A DNA stretch of 64,000 nucleotides from Effrenium voratum. Its lineage: Eukaryota > Sar > Dinophyceae > Suessiales > Symbiodiniaceae. The notes beneath the pieces were generated by a model. It did not search any database. It was not told the DNA's origin and was given only the letters and a program-made list of their open reading frames with translations. How positions within the stretch are numbered: position 1 is the first letter of the stretch; each line of letters starts with the position of its first letter. Both the position numbers and the translations under genes were made by a program. This document shows positions 29,418-41,407 of this stretch, one piece after another. Location of the stretch: NCBI GenBank assembly GCA_963377175.1, contig CAUJNA010000513.1:497449-561448 (forward strand), in the 5' to 3' direction.

Positions 29418-29419
29418 GG

Positions 29420-30044
29420 TGCACTACCAGCAGCTTGGGCTTGGAGCTGTTCTTGCCCGAGCGCAGCCTCGTGATGGAGCCGGCCCTGCTGTAGAGCTCC
29501 CAGGCCTCAGGCACGTCGTTGATGCTCACGAGGAAGCTCGGAAGGCCAGGTCATGCCCCCGCCTCCTCGTGCCATAGTAGTTCATGCTGCGACCTGGGAA
29601 GATCGGCATATATGGCCTGTCGGGGTGCCTGGCGGGGCAGAGCGCGTAGATAGGCCAGCGCGTCCTGGCATCGCACGCGCTGCATACGCCGCACGCTGCT
29701 CAGCCCCAGTGGCCGCTGCTGTGTGAAGGAGCCCCACTTTCCCGAGAAGCTGTTGCGCAGCAGGACGTATGAGCAGGCAGCCCGACGCCCGGCGCGGCCT
29801 CTCTGAGTGCCCGGCAGAAGGTGACTGAAGTAGAAGCGCCTGTCTACTTTGCGCGCCACCAGGCGCAGCAAGGAGCGCAGGAAGACCGGGTCTTGCCTCA
29901 AGTAACAGCGGTGCAGGTTTGCGACGGGCTCGAAGGCGTCGACGCCGCGCACCTTCAGGTCCAGCTTTCCAGAGCCGAAGAAGGGAGAGTGAAGCACAGC
30001 GACGTCCCCCAGCAGCCGGTCCATGTGTGGAGCCAGCCACTTAG
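29420..30044 (-). pseudogene. Dam-type adenine methyltransferase (right arm)
   Basis: Inverted copy of 26212-26909, about 95% alike in aligned stretches. WLAPHMDRLLGDVAVLHSPF, FFGSGKLDLK, GVDAFEPVANLHRCYLRQ and RRFYFSHLLPG are in one frame here, where the left copy is broken. The catalytic region instead reads IYADLPRSQHELLW, so the DPPY motif is destroyed by a small deletion. The start codon region (MRLKYMGSK) is also missing. The two arms have therefore decayed differently. The gene lies divergent to the ATPase at 30117, with only about 70 bp between. Confidence 0.8.
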
Positions 30045-30116
30045 TTTTTATCCCGGAAAACTCCGTGAGCGCCCGGCTTCCCTGCGTCGAATTTGGGAAG
30101 TAAGGCAAAGGACGAA

Positions 30117-30900
30117 TGGGGAAGATCAAGCTGTTTCCTACGACAGAGTATACCAGTAAGCAGCCCTCGGACCCCGTGGTGCCCCTGGTACCATGCACAG
30201 GTATCTTCCTCGGCCCCAGCAAGTCCGGAAAAACCGTGGCGCTGATCAGCATGATTCTGGAGCAATATCGCGGAGTCTTTGAGAAAATCTACATTTTCAG
30301 TCCCAGCGTGAACATCGACGACGGCTGGATCCCCGTCAAGAAGTACATCGAGCAGGACCTAGGGGTGAATACGAACGGGAGCAGGCTTACTACGACGAGT
30401 GGGACGAGGCAGCGCTGCGGGGGATCATCCAGAGGCAGCGCAAGATCACCGAGACATCCAAGAAGTTGGAGATGAAGAAGCTGTGTCAGGTGCTGATTAT
30501 CCTGGACGACTACGCAGATAGCCCGCAGCTGCACAAGCCTCATGGCGCCCTGGACACGCTCTTCATCCGCGGTCGGCATATGCAAATCAGCACCTGGGTG
30601 AGCTCCCAGAAGCTGAGGCTCATCAGCGCAGCCGTGCGGGTGAACATGCAATTTCTCTGCTGCTGGAGGCTGCGCAACCAGCACGAGCTGGACGCCGTCA
30701 TCGAAGAGCTGAGCGCCCTGCTGCCAAAGGACAAGCTGCGCAGGATCTACGAGCAGGCGACCCGGGAACCCTACAGCTTCCTCTTCGTGTACTACCTTAA
30801 GCCAAAGAATCAAATGTTCTACGCGCGCTTTGAAGAGCGTTTCGCACTGGAAAGAGAAGCCGATGGGAGCGGCGCTCAGGTTTCTGGGGCAGAAGACTAT
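30117..30900 (+). pseudogene. Genome-packaging ATPase (right arm)
   Basis: Starts MGKIKLFPTTEYTSKQPSDP at 30117. Walker A is GPSKSGKT (about 30211-30234). NIDDGWIPVKKYIEQDLGVN follows, then a frameshift near 30370 and a return near 30460. Walker B is VLIILDDYAD (about 30488). The C-terminal part LRLISAAVRVNMQFLCCWRL and YEQATREPYSFLFVYYLKPK ends in RFEERFALERE. It is the best-preserved ATPase in the window apart from the central frame change. Its last codons are fused by deletion to the penton start (FLGQ-KTIYVDSR). Confidence 0.85.
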
Positions 30901-31590
30901 CTACGTGGACAGCCGTAAGAGGGTAGCCGGCTCGGACAGCGACTTTGAGGTCGATCTGGGAGAGTCCCTGCACTTGCAGAGCGACGCCCGGACAAGATCA
31001 GAATCGCGGACAGCTTTTGTCGACGGATCGCGGCCGCTACCTCTACTGGGTCGACGCCGCGCTTGGGACTCTGAACCGGGCTCTCCTACCGGAAGGCGCC
31101 TACACGGGCTCCCGGCTGGCCGCCTGGATCAGCTCCAACTTCGCTACTGCCACCTATAGCGAGACCACGAACAGCCTCAGCGTAGCCTACGACGGCAACC
31201 GCCTCATTCTGAACGATCTGGAGCTCCCAGACGCTGTGGACTACCCCACCTCGCCGGCCGCCTCTCCGAGCAAGCCCTTCCGCGTGCTAGGCCCCAGCTT
31301 CGTCTGGAGTTCGTACGCATGAATTGCTACAACGAGGTCTACCTGCGCTGCCCCCAGCTGGCCAACGCCAGCCGCGTGCTGGGCAATCTGGGGGACGACA
31401 TCCTGTCCAAGATAACGCTGAAGAGCGGCGTGGGCCATCGAGACCGGCTCCGATGACGGGTGCTTCATGGCCGTTAGGGGCCCCATTGCCCTGAGACACC
31501 TGCGCTTCCGGCTGACAGACCTGGAAGGCCAAGTCGTCCGACTGAGGGGCTTGTCCTTATCCTTCGTGCTGTTTTTGGATCACGTCTAAT
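30893..31590 (+). pseudogene. Putative penton/minor capsid protein (right arm)
   Basis: TIYVDSRKRVAGSDSDFEVD starts at about 30896; the ATG is lost in the ATPase/penton fusion. Frame changes near 31000 and 31300 and small losses (the LQQQFP codons) interrupt it. NRALLPEGAYTGSRLAAWIS, NSLSVAYDGNRLILNDLELP, CPQLANASRVLGNLGDDILS and LRHLRFRLTDLEGQVVRL are all present. It ends SFVLFLDHV-stop at 31590, probably the native C-terminus. See the left-arm copy for the family reasoning. Confidence 0.55.
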
Positions 31591-31634
31591 CCCGCGAAGG
31601 TCTTTTAAAAAAAATATTTTCTATTAAAAAACCG

Positions 31635-31776
31635 ATGAAGCAAGCGCAACCGGCGCCAAGGCCCAGAGGCAGGCCCCCGGGCAGCAAGAACAAGCCCAAG
31701 CCGCCCGAGCTGCCCCTGCCGAAGAGCAAAAAAATGATCCCCGACCTGTCCACGGAGCCAGCGTATGAAATAGACT
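31635..31776 (+). pseudogene. AT-hook protein, N-terminal part (right arm), truncated by LINE copy 2
   Basis: MKQAQPAPRPRGRPPGSKNK, then KSKKMIPDLSTEPAYEID at the LINE boundary. It continues at 41408. About 45 bp separate it from the penton stop, across an A/T-rich tract that may hold the promoter. Confidence 0.75.
31761..31776. repeat. Target-site duplication, 3' side of LINE copy 2
   Basis: GCGTATGAAATAGACT is identical at 16/16 to 41392-41407. A 14-T run (31776-31789) follows, the poly(A) tail of the reversed LINE. Confidence 0.95.
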
Positions 31777-31989
31777 TTTTTTTTTTTTTGCAACGGCTCT
31801 TTTCGACAAAGCTCCGCGCAGCACTATGGCCACGGTATCCTGACCAAAGCGCAAAGTCGATCCGCCTTCCCAGCGGAGAGACACCAAAAGGAGGGGGGGG
31901 AAACCCCATCCCACCCCAACCTCCACACGAAAAAGCTCAACACGGCAGGCCAGCGGCTCAAAGGAAAGGAGCACGCGGCAAAGTGCCGG

Positions 31990-34900
31990 CTAGACTCATG
32001 CACTTCTTGCGTTTCTTAAACTGCCACTTCCTCTGCGGCGTCGGAAGGTCAGGTTCATCAAATGTAACTTCAGTGTACTGAAAAGGTCCACTCGGCATCT
32101 CCAGAGGCTTACCGGCAGGTCACCATCAATTTTAGAGCAGTAGTTGATGACCCAGTTGACAGTCTCAGAAGCACGATCAATCTCGGGACGAGATACAAAG
32201 GTGCCACATTGTCTCAAGGGGTAGAAGATCTTCCTCTCCTTGAGGAGAGACTGCTTGGTGTCGGGCAGACTCCAGTTCCTAGTAACATCGTTCAACTGCT
32301 GCATGATCGTGGCTAGGGTCGTATATTGTTGCGACGCAGCTTTTGCAGAGCAGGGCAGCATCTGGGTCTCCGCCGAATCATACTCCCTGAACGAAGTCAG
32401 CGTTGCCTTTCGATTGAAATGAAACACAACTGGGAAGGCGCATGCCAGAAAACAGGTAAAAGTTGGCGAGAAGCTCAAGGTAGGTGATCCCCACATCATC
32501 CCGTTGTGTGTTCCCCTGTTGTGGCCAACGGATCGTGTACATCCAATGCCATACCGCCCGTGTGCCCCGCCGGGATCGCTCGGTCCAGGTCATCCTCCGG
32601 TGTATAAAAAGGGATGAAGAGAGATTCAACAACCTTTCAGTCGCCAAGCAACTTCTGCATCTGTTTGAAACGACTCACAGCAGCCTGGGAAGAGCCTGAA
32701 GCAGGGTCGGCGTCCCTTTCAACCAAGGCCTCCTCAGGAGTGACCCTCCTCCAGCTGACTGACCATTTGTCAAGCTCGACGAAATACGCAAAAACCTTAG
32801 TGAGTCTGGCTATCCAGCTCCCGAATTCTTGCCGCACCTCTTGTACCGCAACGTGCGTCTGGGGCGAGTCATTGACCAGGGCGGCCCCCGCAAGCTTGTC
32901 AGCCGTAGCATTCCCAATGATACGCCACGCATCCACCGGACATGAGGCTTCACTAAGTTCGCGGTGAGCTTTAACCCACGTCCAAGTGACCCGGCCAGCC
33001 GGCCAGTTCGAAAACAAATGCAAAAGGAGGTCGAAATTGTGGGCTCTCTTGCCCTGCAGACATTGTGATTGTACCGCATTCCACACAATATCAAGACAGG
33101 TACAGACGTACCGTGAATCAGTGTGGATGCGGATATGGCCTTTGTAACCAAGATCCTGAACAGAATTAAAAATGGCAACAATGCAAGACAATTCTCCTCT
33201 GTCTATCGTCTGATGCCCATGCACAAAGCCACACCCCGAGCAACGAAAACGCTCGTAAAAAGGAACATCAGGGCAGTCCAGATTGAACTGCCGAGCAATC
33301 TCTTCATCAGTAACATCAATGGCTTGCACCACGGCCCATGACGCTCTACGGCAAAGCGGGATTGTGGGATCAGTACAAGATCCAGTTGTTCCCCAACACC
33401 AAGATTTGTTCCAATCAATGGTCAGCAAAAAAGCCTCGGCAAAAATCACCGTGGAATCCAAAGCATTGGCAAGAGGTGCCGAATGGTCACTGTGATAAGC
33501 CCAATTGTCCACATAAACGAAGGCAGCAACATGTACCGCCTCCATGCACTTGACGAACAAGTAACTCAAGCAGGTCATTGCAGCGACACTCATCGCATCT
33601 CCTTCGGGGATCCCGGTCCCCGAAGAAATGTACGGCCCCAGAGTACCTTTGAAGGCCAGGCTTCTCCTCATCCCACCAAGCGAGTCAATCCAGAAATCAA
33701 CATCTCTCGCACTGATCCCCATCTTCTTCATAAGTGCGGCAAGGGGCGCACGAGGAATAGTATTGAAAGCCCGGGCCAAATCAAGCGAGAAGCCGCCCAT
33801 GTCGGTCCCCTCGATGAGAGAGAGCTCAACATCGAACTGTTGCAACCACGTAAAAACCTTAATATCCCTGCCAGGTACACCACCGCATACCGAAGCGGGA
33901 ATCTTCGATGCCCATGCAGACATAGTGAAAAAGGCAGCAAACTTGGAATGAATACGGATCAAACATCCGAGCACTGTAATCGGCCTGAAATCACCGATGT
34001 CAAGCGATTCAAATTTCTTCGGAATTAAAATAGTGCGCGCGTCCATCATGCGAGTGGGAAAATGACCAAACTGTCTGACACCATCAAAAAGTTGCATGAG
34101 ATCCCCAAGTGCAGTGTCGGGCAATTTTTTGAGTTCTTCGTACCTCCACCCGTCCGTGCCAGCAGAAGAACCGTTCTTCGCAAGTTCCAGAATATGCCGC
34201 CAGGAAGCCATGGAACCCCAAGGAATATCAACCTTGTCAAGGAAGACATCCATCCCGTTGACAATCTCAAGCGCTTCGTCCCACCTATGCGGCTGAGAGT
34301 CACCCTCCCGAAGCCAGTAAGGCGTCCAATAGTTCTCGAAAAGCATATGCAATTCGTCATCTGACTTGGCTTAGAGTTCCACTGGCAGGCAACTTGTGTT
34401 CTGAAGATATCTCGATTCTCAAGCCACATACCTGAAGGATACGAATCTCACAACCACCATATTGCGCAGGTCGCCCAGCCCAGAAGGGCCTTGTATCGCT
34501 GCAAAGAAGCCAGGGTTGGCCCTTATTGCATCTAAGAAGAGTAGCACTAGCACTTTGGACGTCCTGGGCCCAGTTAAGGGGAGGCGGGCACTCACCCTTA
34601 ACCACACCGCACTGTGTCTTCAAATGACCTGCCTTCGCATCCCGTTTTAGCCTCTTCGCTTTAGCATCTCGTCGAGCTGAAATTTCCCGCTTGCAGAAAG
34701 CATCAGAATCGAATCTGTTGTATTGCAAGAGATCGTGCAAAGTGTCCAGGTCAGGTAATTCGCATGGGACAGCGACACAGTCGGTGTCTTTAAGAATCCA
34801 GTTAATCCAACTTGCTCCATACCCTTTGGCAGTCTTGATGGCATACCATTCCTGAAGCCATGAGGAAATCCAAGCCAAGGAGTCTTATTAAGCCTCCAGA

Positions 34901-36647
34901 AGCTCTCCAGGAGGCCAACCCATGGATCTGGCCCACTTGACAAGGTTTTCTCCCCCATTTAAGAAAAAATGGACTGTTTAAGGAAAAAAGGAGGTTTTTG
35001 CTTGGTTTTGAACTTCTGGCCCAGGTTTGGCATTGTGCATGAAGTTCGTCCGGTGCCCGATCCCTCTTCAACGCAGCTTGCATGGAACGGAACAGACCAA
35101 GTAGCCGACGGGTTTGACGGACTCTTTGTGCAGAGCGAAGGCTGGTAGTCTCACAGGGGGGGTTGTAGCCCCCCTTCCAGTCAGTTTTCCCCGCCAGAAG
35201 CCGACATTGCTGCTTAGTATCGTCCCAAGCGCATCTTCCTCGTTCACTAGGATGCAAACCACCCTGCTCCAGGGGACCATCGCATTGAAGAGCCCGATTG
35301 ACAGCAGCTTCGACTCGATTGGACCATTGCCGGAAAGAATCCAGGATGTCTTGTTCCGTCGTGTGAGGGTTAACCGGCAAAGGCCTTCCTGAAACCTGGA
35401 GGTAGGACTGTTCAAGGGTACCCTGATCCAGTTCTTTGTGAGCCCATGAGCACGGCACTTTCCATCGTTTCCAGGTGTTGACAGCTTGAGTGATGTCAAA
35501 AGTGACAAAAAGCGGTGAATGAACATCAATCTTCAACAAAGGATCCACCTGCACATCCTTAATAAAGGGAATCAGCATCGGGTGGACCAGCATAGAATCA
35601 TTATAGGTAACATCCTTGCAGGTCGGGGGGCTTTCTATGCAAAGTCTTACCACACCAGTCGAAAATTTCAATAAAGCCCAAGTGCAGAAAAGGACACACA
35701 GTGGCAATACCTTGCGGTGGTTCATTGAAATCCCCCACCACCAAGCTCGGCAAAGGAGAAGAAGAAATAATATCAAACGCCTGTCGGAGGATCTCCTGAT
35801 TAGCAGAGGATCCTTTGGAGGAAGGTACCCCGTAAATGGTGACAAGAATCACATCGAATGGCCCAAGCCTGATAATGCCCGCACTCAACCGCCCTGTGGA
35901 ATAAGAGGACAGGTTCTCACTAATAGAGTAGGGCCGAGCGGGTAATTTGGAGAATACCGCACACCCAGCGTTAATGCCACGGTAATCAGATGAACAGTGA
36001 GCGTGAATAGCCTTAGTCTCCACCGGATGTCCAAAAATAGCACTCACTCCAGCCTTCCTGCACTGTCCCTGGATAACTCTAATAGAATGCGGAGTAGCGC
36101 AAGTTTCCGAAAGGCAAACAACATGGGCAGGCAGGTTGAAAACATGATCCATCTTGTTCAAAACGGACCCCACATTGGTGACACAAATCCGCAAGTTCCC
36201 ATCAGCACACCCAGGCCCAGGGTTTTTTGCCTCTCCGATGCGAAGTGCGTTAAAAGGGTTCCAAACCGCCTGACGGCCGAACACCAAGCGCCGACCAGTT
36301 GACATGTTCGTCCAAGGTCGCCCCATGGGGCCTAAAGCCATCAGGCAAATCAGAAAAATGAATGTCTGCTGGAGCTCCTCAATCCAGAAAAAAGCCCATC
36401 TGCAAATGTTGAGAAACACGCCGAAGTCAGAAACGGGGGCACCAGCATGTCCTCCACAATCGCTGTGAAGCAACTTGCAAATACCCGTCCATCCCCTCTG
36501 TGAAAACCTCGTGAACACATAGTTCAAGAACCCACAGCCGCCGCAGAAACTTCTGTAAACGTACATACGGTGAGAATCTGTGCTCCATCCGCATGTAAAG
36601 ACCCCAATGCAAAAATCTGCAGCGACCAAACCCCAAAAGACTGCCCA
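31990..36647 (-). pseudogene. LINE copy 2 ORF2 (internally deleted)
   Basis: In phase with ORF1 behind a UGA at 36650-36648. It keeps RIGEAKNPGPG (NPGP at 36213-36224), VVGDFNEPP and DVHSPLFVTF. RT motifs SLDLARAFNTI, GIPEGDAMSV and VYVDNW are kept, and RNase H motifs DRGELSC, HTDSRYVCTC and GNATADKLAG. An in-frame deletion joins CWGTT (just after the RT) to GSCTDPTIPLC. This removes about 370 residues of the thumb/linker, the cysteine cluster and the first RNase H aspartate (FTDGS is now TTGS). Frameshifts lie near 35640, 34860, 34355 and 32500. It cannot encode a working protein but documents which motifs are native to the family, including YVDN. Confidence 0.85.
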
Positions 36648-39600
36648 TCAGTCTTCCATCCTCTCCGACTCAGCCTCACGTGCCAGCCTCTTCGCAGGTC
36701 TCCCTCCTCCAATGCCCTGAAGAAGGCTCTTCATCTCTTCGAAGCGATGATCGAATCGAGTCTCCTGTTTGGAGAGAGCATCTTGAAGAGTCTGGGAAAA
36801 GACTCCAGCGATGCTCTTCACCTCGTGAGTGATCCGGTGTTGGAACCCGGTTATCTCCGCCGTGACCTCCTTCCTGAAAGAGGCTGACTCGACAGAGGCC
36901 TTGCTCTGAATGTCATTGATCTGACGGTCGTGTTTGTCAATCTTCCCCTGGTCCTGCGGCGGGGCAGCCGAAAAAGAAGGTCCAGCGCTTCGCTTGGCAG
37001 CGGCCCATGGGTCATGAGCGACGAGAGGGTCGATGCCAGCCTGCTCCGGGGCAGACCACCTTCCTGCAGCAACAGTGGAAGGATTAAGCGGCAAAAAGGT
37101 AGAAGAAGGTCCCTCCTCAGCTGAAATAATGGCACTGCCTCCACCGAGGATCTTGATCGGGGCAGCTTTCCATGCAACTTTCCCAAGCCATTCACGCACG
37201 TCTGCCACAGTCATCGCGGGGGGAAAAGGCTGCGCCCTGAAGATCTTGTCCCCGCCTTTAAGGTCAGGCTTCTCCTCCCCGGGCTTGATCTCAGAGAAAA
37301 CCACATCAAACTCAGAGGTAAGAACCCGAATACCGAAGCCCTTCTTCCACGATCGCACCAAACCAAGCTGCTCCTGTCTCTTCAGCGCCGTCTGAGCAAC
37401 CAACTGTCTGTCATCTCCGATCCAGATCACACTGCAAATCTCATCAGGCTTCTCGTTCCCGGTCCGAAGAGGGTTGACAAAAACTGAATTGTGACCACTC
37501 TGGCGATAAAGAGAAGCCACGTTCCGTTTGTACACCCTTGCAATAAAGGAAACATGTGTGGCATTCTCCTTCGCAATGCTTTTGCGGTCATGCAACCATT
37601 GCCTGGACCAGGGCGGTGAGATAAACATGGCCGAGCCCTCACTGAAGCGCAAAGCAACCTCCCTAACCGGGGCCGATGTGACTTTACTCCAAACATCAGC
37701 CAGAAAGTCCTCCAAGTACATGTGGAAAGCAATCACACAGTGGGGTGAGGTGGCAATTGTAGCCTTGTTGTCCAATGCCCCAGCTGATGGACACACACCC
37801 GCAGAATGACCGGCTCCCCCTGCAGGTTGAAGGCCGGAAGGTGGATGACATCACAGTTGGGTCCAGAACAACCCCCGAGCACAACCATGACCAGTTCATG
37901 CTTGACCAAGTTGACCGTGGTAAGCCAACCCTGTGCCTGATCACAGTCCAAAAGAACAACTCCTGGCGAGGCACACGCGCTGATCTCACTCAAGACTTCA
38001 AGCCTGGATCCGTCCTGCGCCAAGAACCTGCCAGGATCAAGCCGAAAGCTGTCAGCACGCACCTGCACCGGCGCCTTCACCTGCTGTTTGACAACCGAGA
38101 CGCCCTTCGGCACTGGTACAGACGCCGCACTGGAAATGCCATGAAGAATCTTCAGCTGCTTTTGAAGATCATTCTCATTGACAAAGCGAGCAATGCGTCC
38201 AGGGCCCGTCTCTGCACTGCATTTCCGAATAAAAATGGAAGCATCCATCTGTCCCGCACCCATCGAATGCAGCTTGCTCACAGCTTGTTGCAGAACCAAG
38301 TCAGAGCTCTCCAAATCAAAGCCTTTGGCACCCCCAAGGTGACGATACGTGAAGACGATCTCAGAGTTCCTCGAGATCCCAGCAAGTCTAACATTGGCCG
38401 AGAGCTCATGCAACCGTCCCTGGCAGGAGGCCTTGATATACTCTAGTTCAAGAAAACCAGCTTGCACCGCAACTGCACCAAACGTGGTCTCCACTTCGAT
38501 AGGGACAGCAATCAGCCCCCCATGGAAAGTCCGTGCCAAGACCTGGTCGCATACTGCACTCTCCTCAATGTCCTCCAACTCGGGCAGATCAGCGGATCCT
38601 CAGGTGGCACGTCGAAAAATTCAACATCTGAATACCCCCCATCGGAGCCAACAGTGGAGGGGTCCTCGGCAGGGTCGTGCTCCGCCTGAATCCCACCGTC
38701 CTCAAGCCCAGACATCTCCACCATCAACCATTGGCAACACCCTGGGCTGACCAATCTGCAGCGGTGGAGCCTGAAAGACGAACTCCGTAAATCCAGTCCA
38801 AAGAAAAGGAAAGCCCTCCCGAATGTCCGTAACAGTCCACGAGTCTTCATGCTGGAAAGATTCATGTCGCCTTCCAACAGGCACCACAATAGACACCGGA
38901 CAAAATCCAGCACGAAACCCGGAGGGAGTGGCACTGACCCAGGATGAAATAGAGCAGTTCTCGGCTCGATGTTCACTCGGACCAAACGCAAAAGGTTGGC
39001 ATCATGATCAAAGTGTCTGACATTCCAATGATCAACCACCGTCCCTTCTCCAATGGAGCCGCCTCTTGTTCGAAAGGAAAAAAGGACCTCCTCACCGTCC
39101 GTGCAAATCTCACACGCCCGCCTGCACAACTCTTGCGGTAGACCACGGCAGAGCGCCTTGATCAAGGAGACATCCTGGTGTCCAACCAATGTCCGCAAAC
39201 GAAAAATCCTCCCCGACACGTACCAGCTGCAAGAACCCAGCAGGGTCCCTCACGAAGGACCGCACCAAGATCAGGACCAACCAGGTGCGTGAAGACACGA
39301 CCGGCACCATCCGCCACGTCCCCAATCCTAGATGACATGCTGGGCAGATCGGTCCTTGAGCCCCAAAGGACCTCGGCAACGCTGTGAATGGTGCCAACCG
39401 AAATTCCAGAGGGCACGGAGAGCTGACTCACCTGAACACCATCAGCAATAACATGAATACATGTGTGTCCCAGATCATCTCCAACCTGACCAGAGGGGGA
39501 ACCATTCTCAACCGAGAAAGGGACAGTGCTGGAAATGGTGGCCCGTCTGTCAAAACGGCAAGTGCGGACGCATCCTGAGTTGCCAGTCTGCGGGGTGCTC

Positions 39601-41328
39601 ATACCGCAAGGGCTGTGGCCATCACCCCCACCCGGGGGGTTCTCCATCCTACCGCCCAGGCTTTCATCAGAGGCAAACCCACCACTCATGCAATGGAGGG
39701 AGGGGCCCCCCAAGGTTTGACTGAATGCCGCGAGCTCTGTTGCTGGGCCAGACACACCATGCCGGGCTCCAAGCCCATCCGAAGAAGCAGCACCGGCAGA
39801 GGAGGAATCCCTGACATTGACAAATCGGACCAAACCTTCGCTGCACTCACACTCACATCCAGTACGCAAAGAACCTTGCAGAAGCAAATGCACCGTCGCA
39901 GAGGCAGACAAGGGAAACTCCTCAACAGGGAAAGGAAAATGGAAGCAGAGTGCAATCCTTGCCAGGGCCTGGGCTGCATGTATCGGTGTAAAGCAATTGC
40001 CAATCATCTGAAAAGCCTCGGTAAGGTCCTGGCTAAGAACCAGACCTCATCGCCACGGCCAGCTCACAGGGGGGCATCAACCGCAAAAAAGGGCCAGACC
40101 AAACCACTTGGAGAAAGTACGAGGTAATCCCTTTGGAAGGAGATGTTCTTGCCGTATGACGCCATGATAGGTGCAAGTGCAGAATTCCGGCTGACACACC
40201 TGGCGGCAAGCGCATCCTGCGAACCAAGGCAGGGATTCCTCATCCAGACGGGGAGCAGGCCTGCATCAAGGACTATGTCAACCTGTTCCTTACTCAAGGC
40301 CAGCTCCTGCCCAATGAAATGACTGCACGACATGTCCAAGACTGACCAGGCATGAACAGTTCTCTCACGGTCGCATGTGAGCCTCATCCGAGGGATAGTC
40401 TCCTTCACGAACTCAGACACCGGGTTGTCCATCCGACCAAAGATGACAACAGATCTGTCTCTGCTGATCGGCAAAATAGGGCTTCAGAGATCCCTGCAAT
40501 CATCTGGTAACCGCACAAATCAAAGAGCTTCTCAATCCACCTCCAATGCACATGCTTCAAGAGCCCCAGGACGATGAAAGGGGGCATGTGCAACGTGACG
40601 ACACCCAGAAACGAGATCACATGGAGACCAAATTTATGGCCAAAACCAAGCGCATGACTTCGAGGAGGATATTGCACCTGGAAATGAGGTCCCTGTACAC
40701 AGGGCTGTTAACATCCACATTCAAAACCACAGTGTCATCTGTTGGCCAATGAAATGTGCTTTCCCGAAGATCGTCCTCCCCGATCACAACCCCGTTGACA
40801 TTGGCGGCACAAACCCTGGCTGTAACGGGGTCCCATTCCACAGCAAAAAGAATAGGGGGCAGGAAGCCACCACCACACCGAAAGACCAGCCACCAATTCC
40901 CGCAAAAAGGTCCACAGCGAAACCAGGCTTAGACCTGTCTCCATGCATCGTGACACCACCACCGACTGCCACCTTAAGCTCCAGACAACCGCAGAAGTTG
41001 AGGACACGTGCGTTCCAAGCAGTAATACGATCTCCTGAGGTGTACCGGTGGTCAAAGGAGCCAGTATACATCGTCGAATACGGAGCAATCCAGTAGGGCA
41101 AAATTTCACAATGAAAGCATCGTACCTAAATGTACCATCCACAGTTCTAGGCAAGACATGGTTGATCTCCAGCGCAACCTTGACGAAGGAGGACCCAGGA
41201 TCGCCCTCAGCATACCACAGAATGGCGTCAAGAGCGGCCGCCCTCAATCTGGCACCAAACCTATCATCTGCAAAAGGAAATCCATCAAGCCCCACATAGG
41301 GCGGAAAACATTCATCGGAAAAGACCAT
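36648..41328 (-). pseudogene. LINE copy 2 ORF1 (methyltransferase catalytic loops lost)
   Basis: Starts MVFSDECFPPYVGLDGFPFA at 41328. Motif I DLFAGIGG and motif X GNCFTPIHA remain. A 40-bp deletion near 40680 removes the whole motif IV (SPSCQPWS), and a 12-bp in-frame deletion near 40560 removes motif VI (ENVL). Further frameshifts lie near 41050, 40840, 40060, 39190, 38560 and 37790. The C-terminal coiled coil (KIDKHDRQINDIQ...RFDHRFEEM) is kept, slightly shortened. The last codons MED-TGA match copy 1. Confidence 0.85.
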
Positions 41329-41391
41329 GGCTGATCAGCTACCACCCCGGCAAACAGATGTTGCCACGCGAAGGCTCGAGCCCAAACATCT

Positions 41392-41407
41392 GCGTATGAA
41401 ATAGACT
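41392..41407. repeat. Target-site duplication, 5' side of LINE copy 2
   Basis: GCGTATGAAATAGACT, perfect partner of 31761-31776. Confidence 0.95.

Larger units (their letters stand above)
31777..41391 (-). mobile_element. LINE copy 2, same family and same target site
   Basis: A 9.6-kb reverse-oriented copy with poly(A), 3' UTR, ORF2, ORF1 and 5' leader, bounded by perfect 16-bp duplications. It sits in the identical position of the right-arm AT-hook gene. Compared with copy 1, coding parts are about 80-93% alike. The 3' UTR is far less alike except for its last approximately 55 bp. Many frameshifts and an approximately 1.1-kb internal deletion show it is dead. Confidence 0.9.

Noticed and set aside
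12796..41391. The two LINEs as one insertion duplicated together with the arms
   Set aside because: This is the simplest first reading, but the LINE 3' UTRs are far more different than the viral sequence touching them. I therefore prefer independent insertions, pending alignment.
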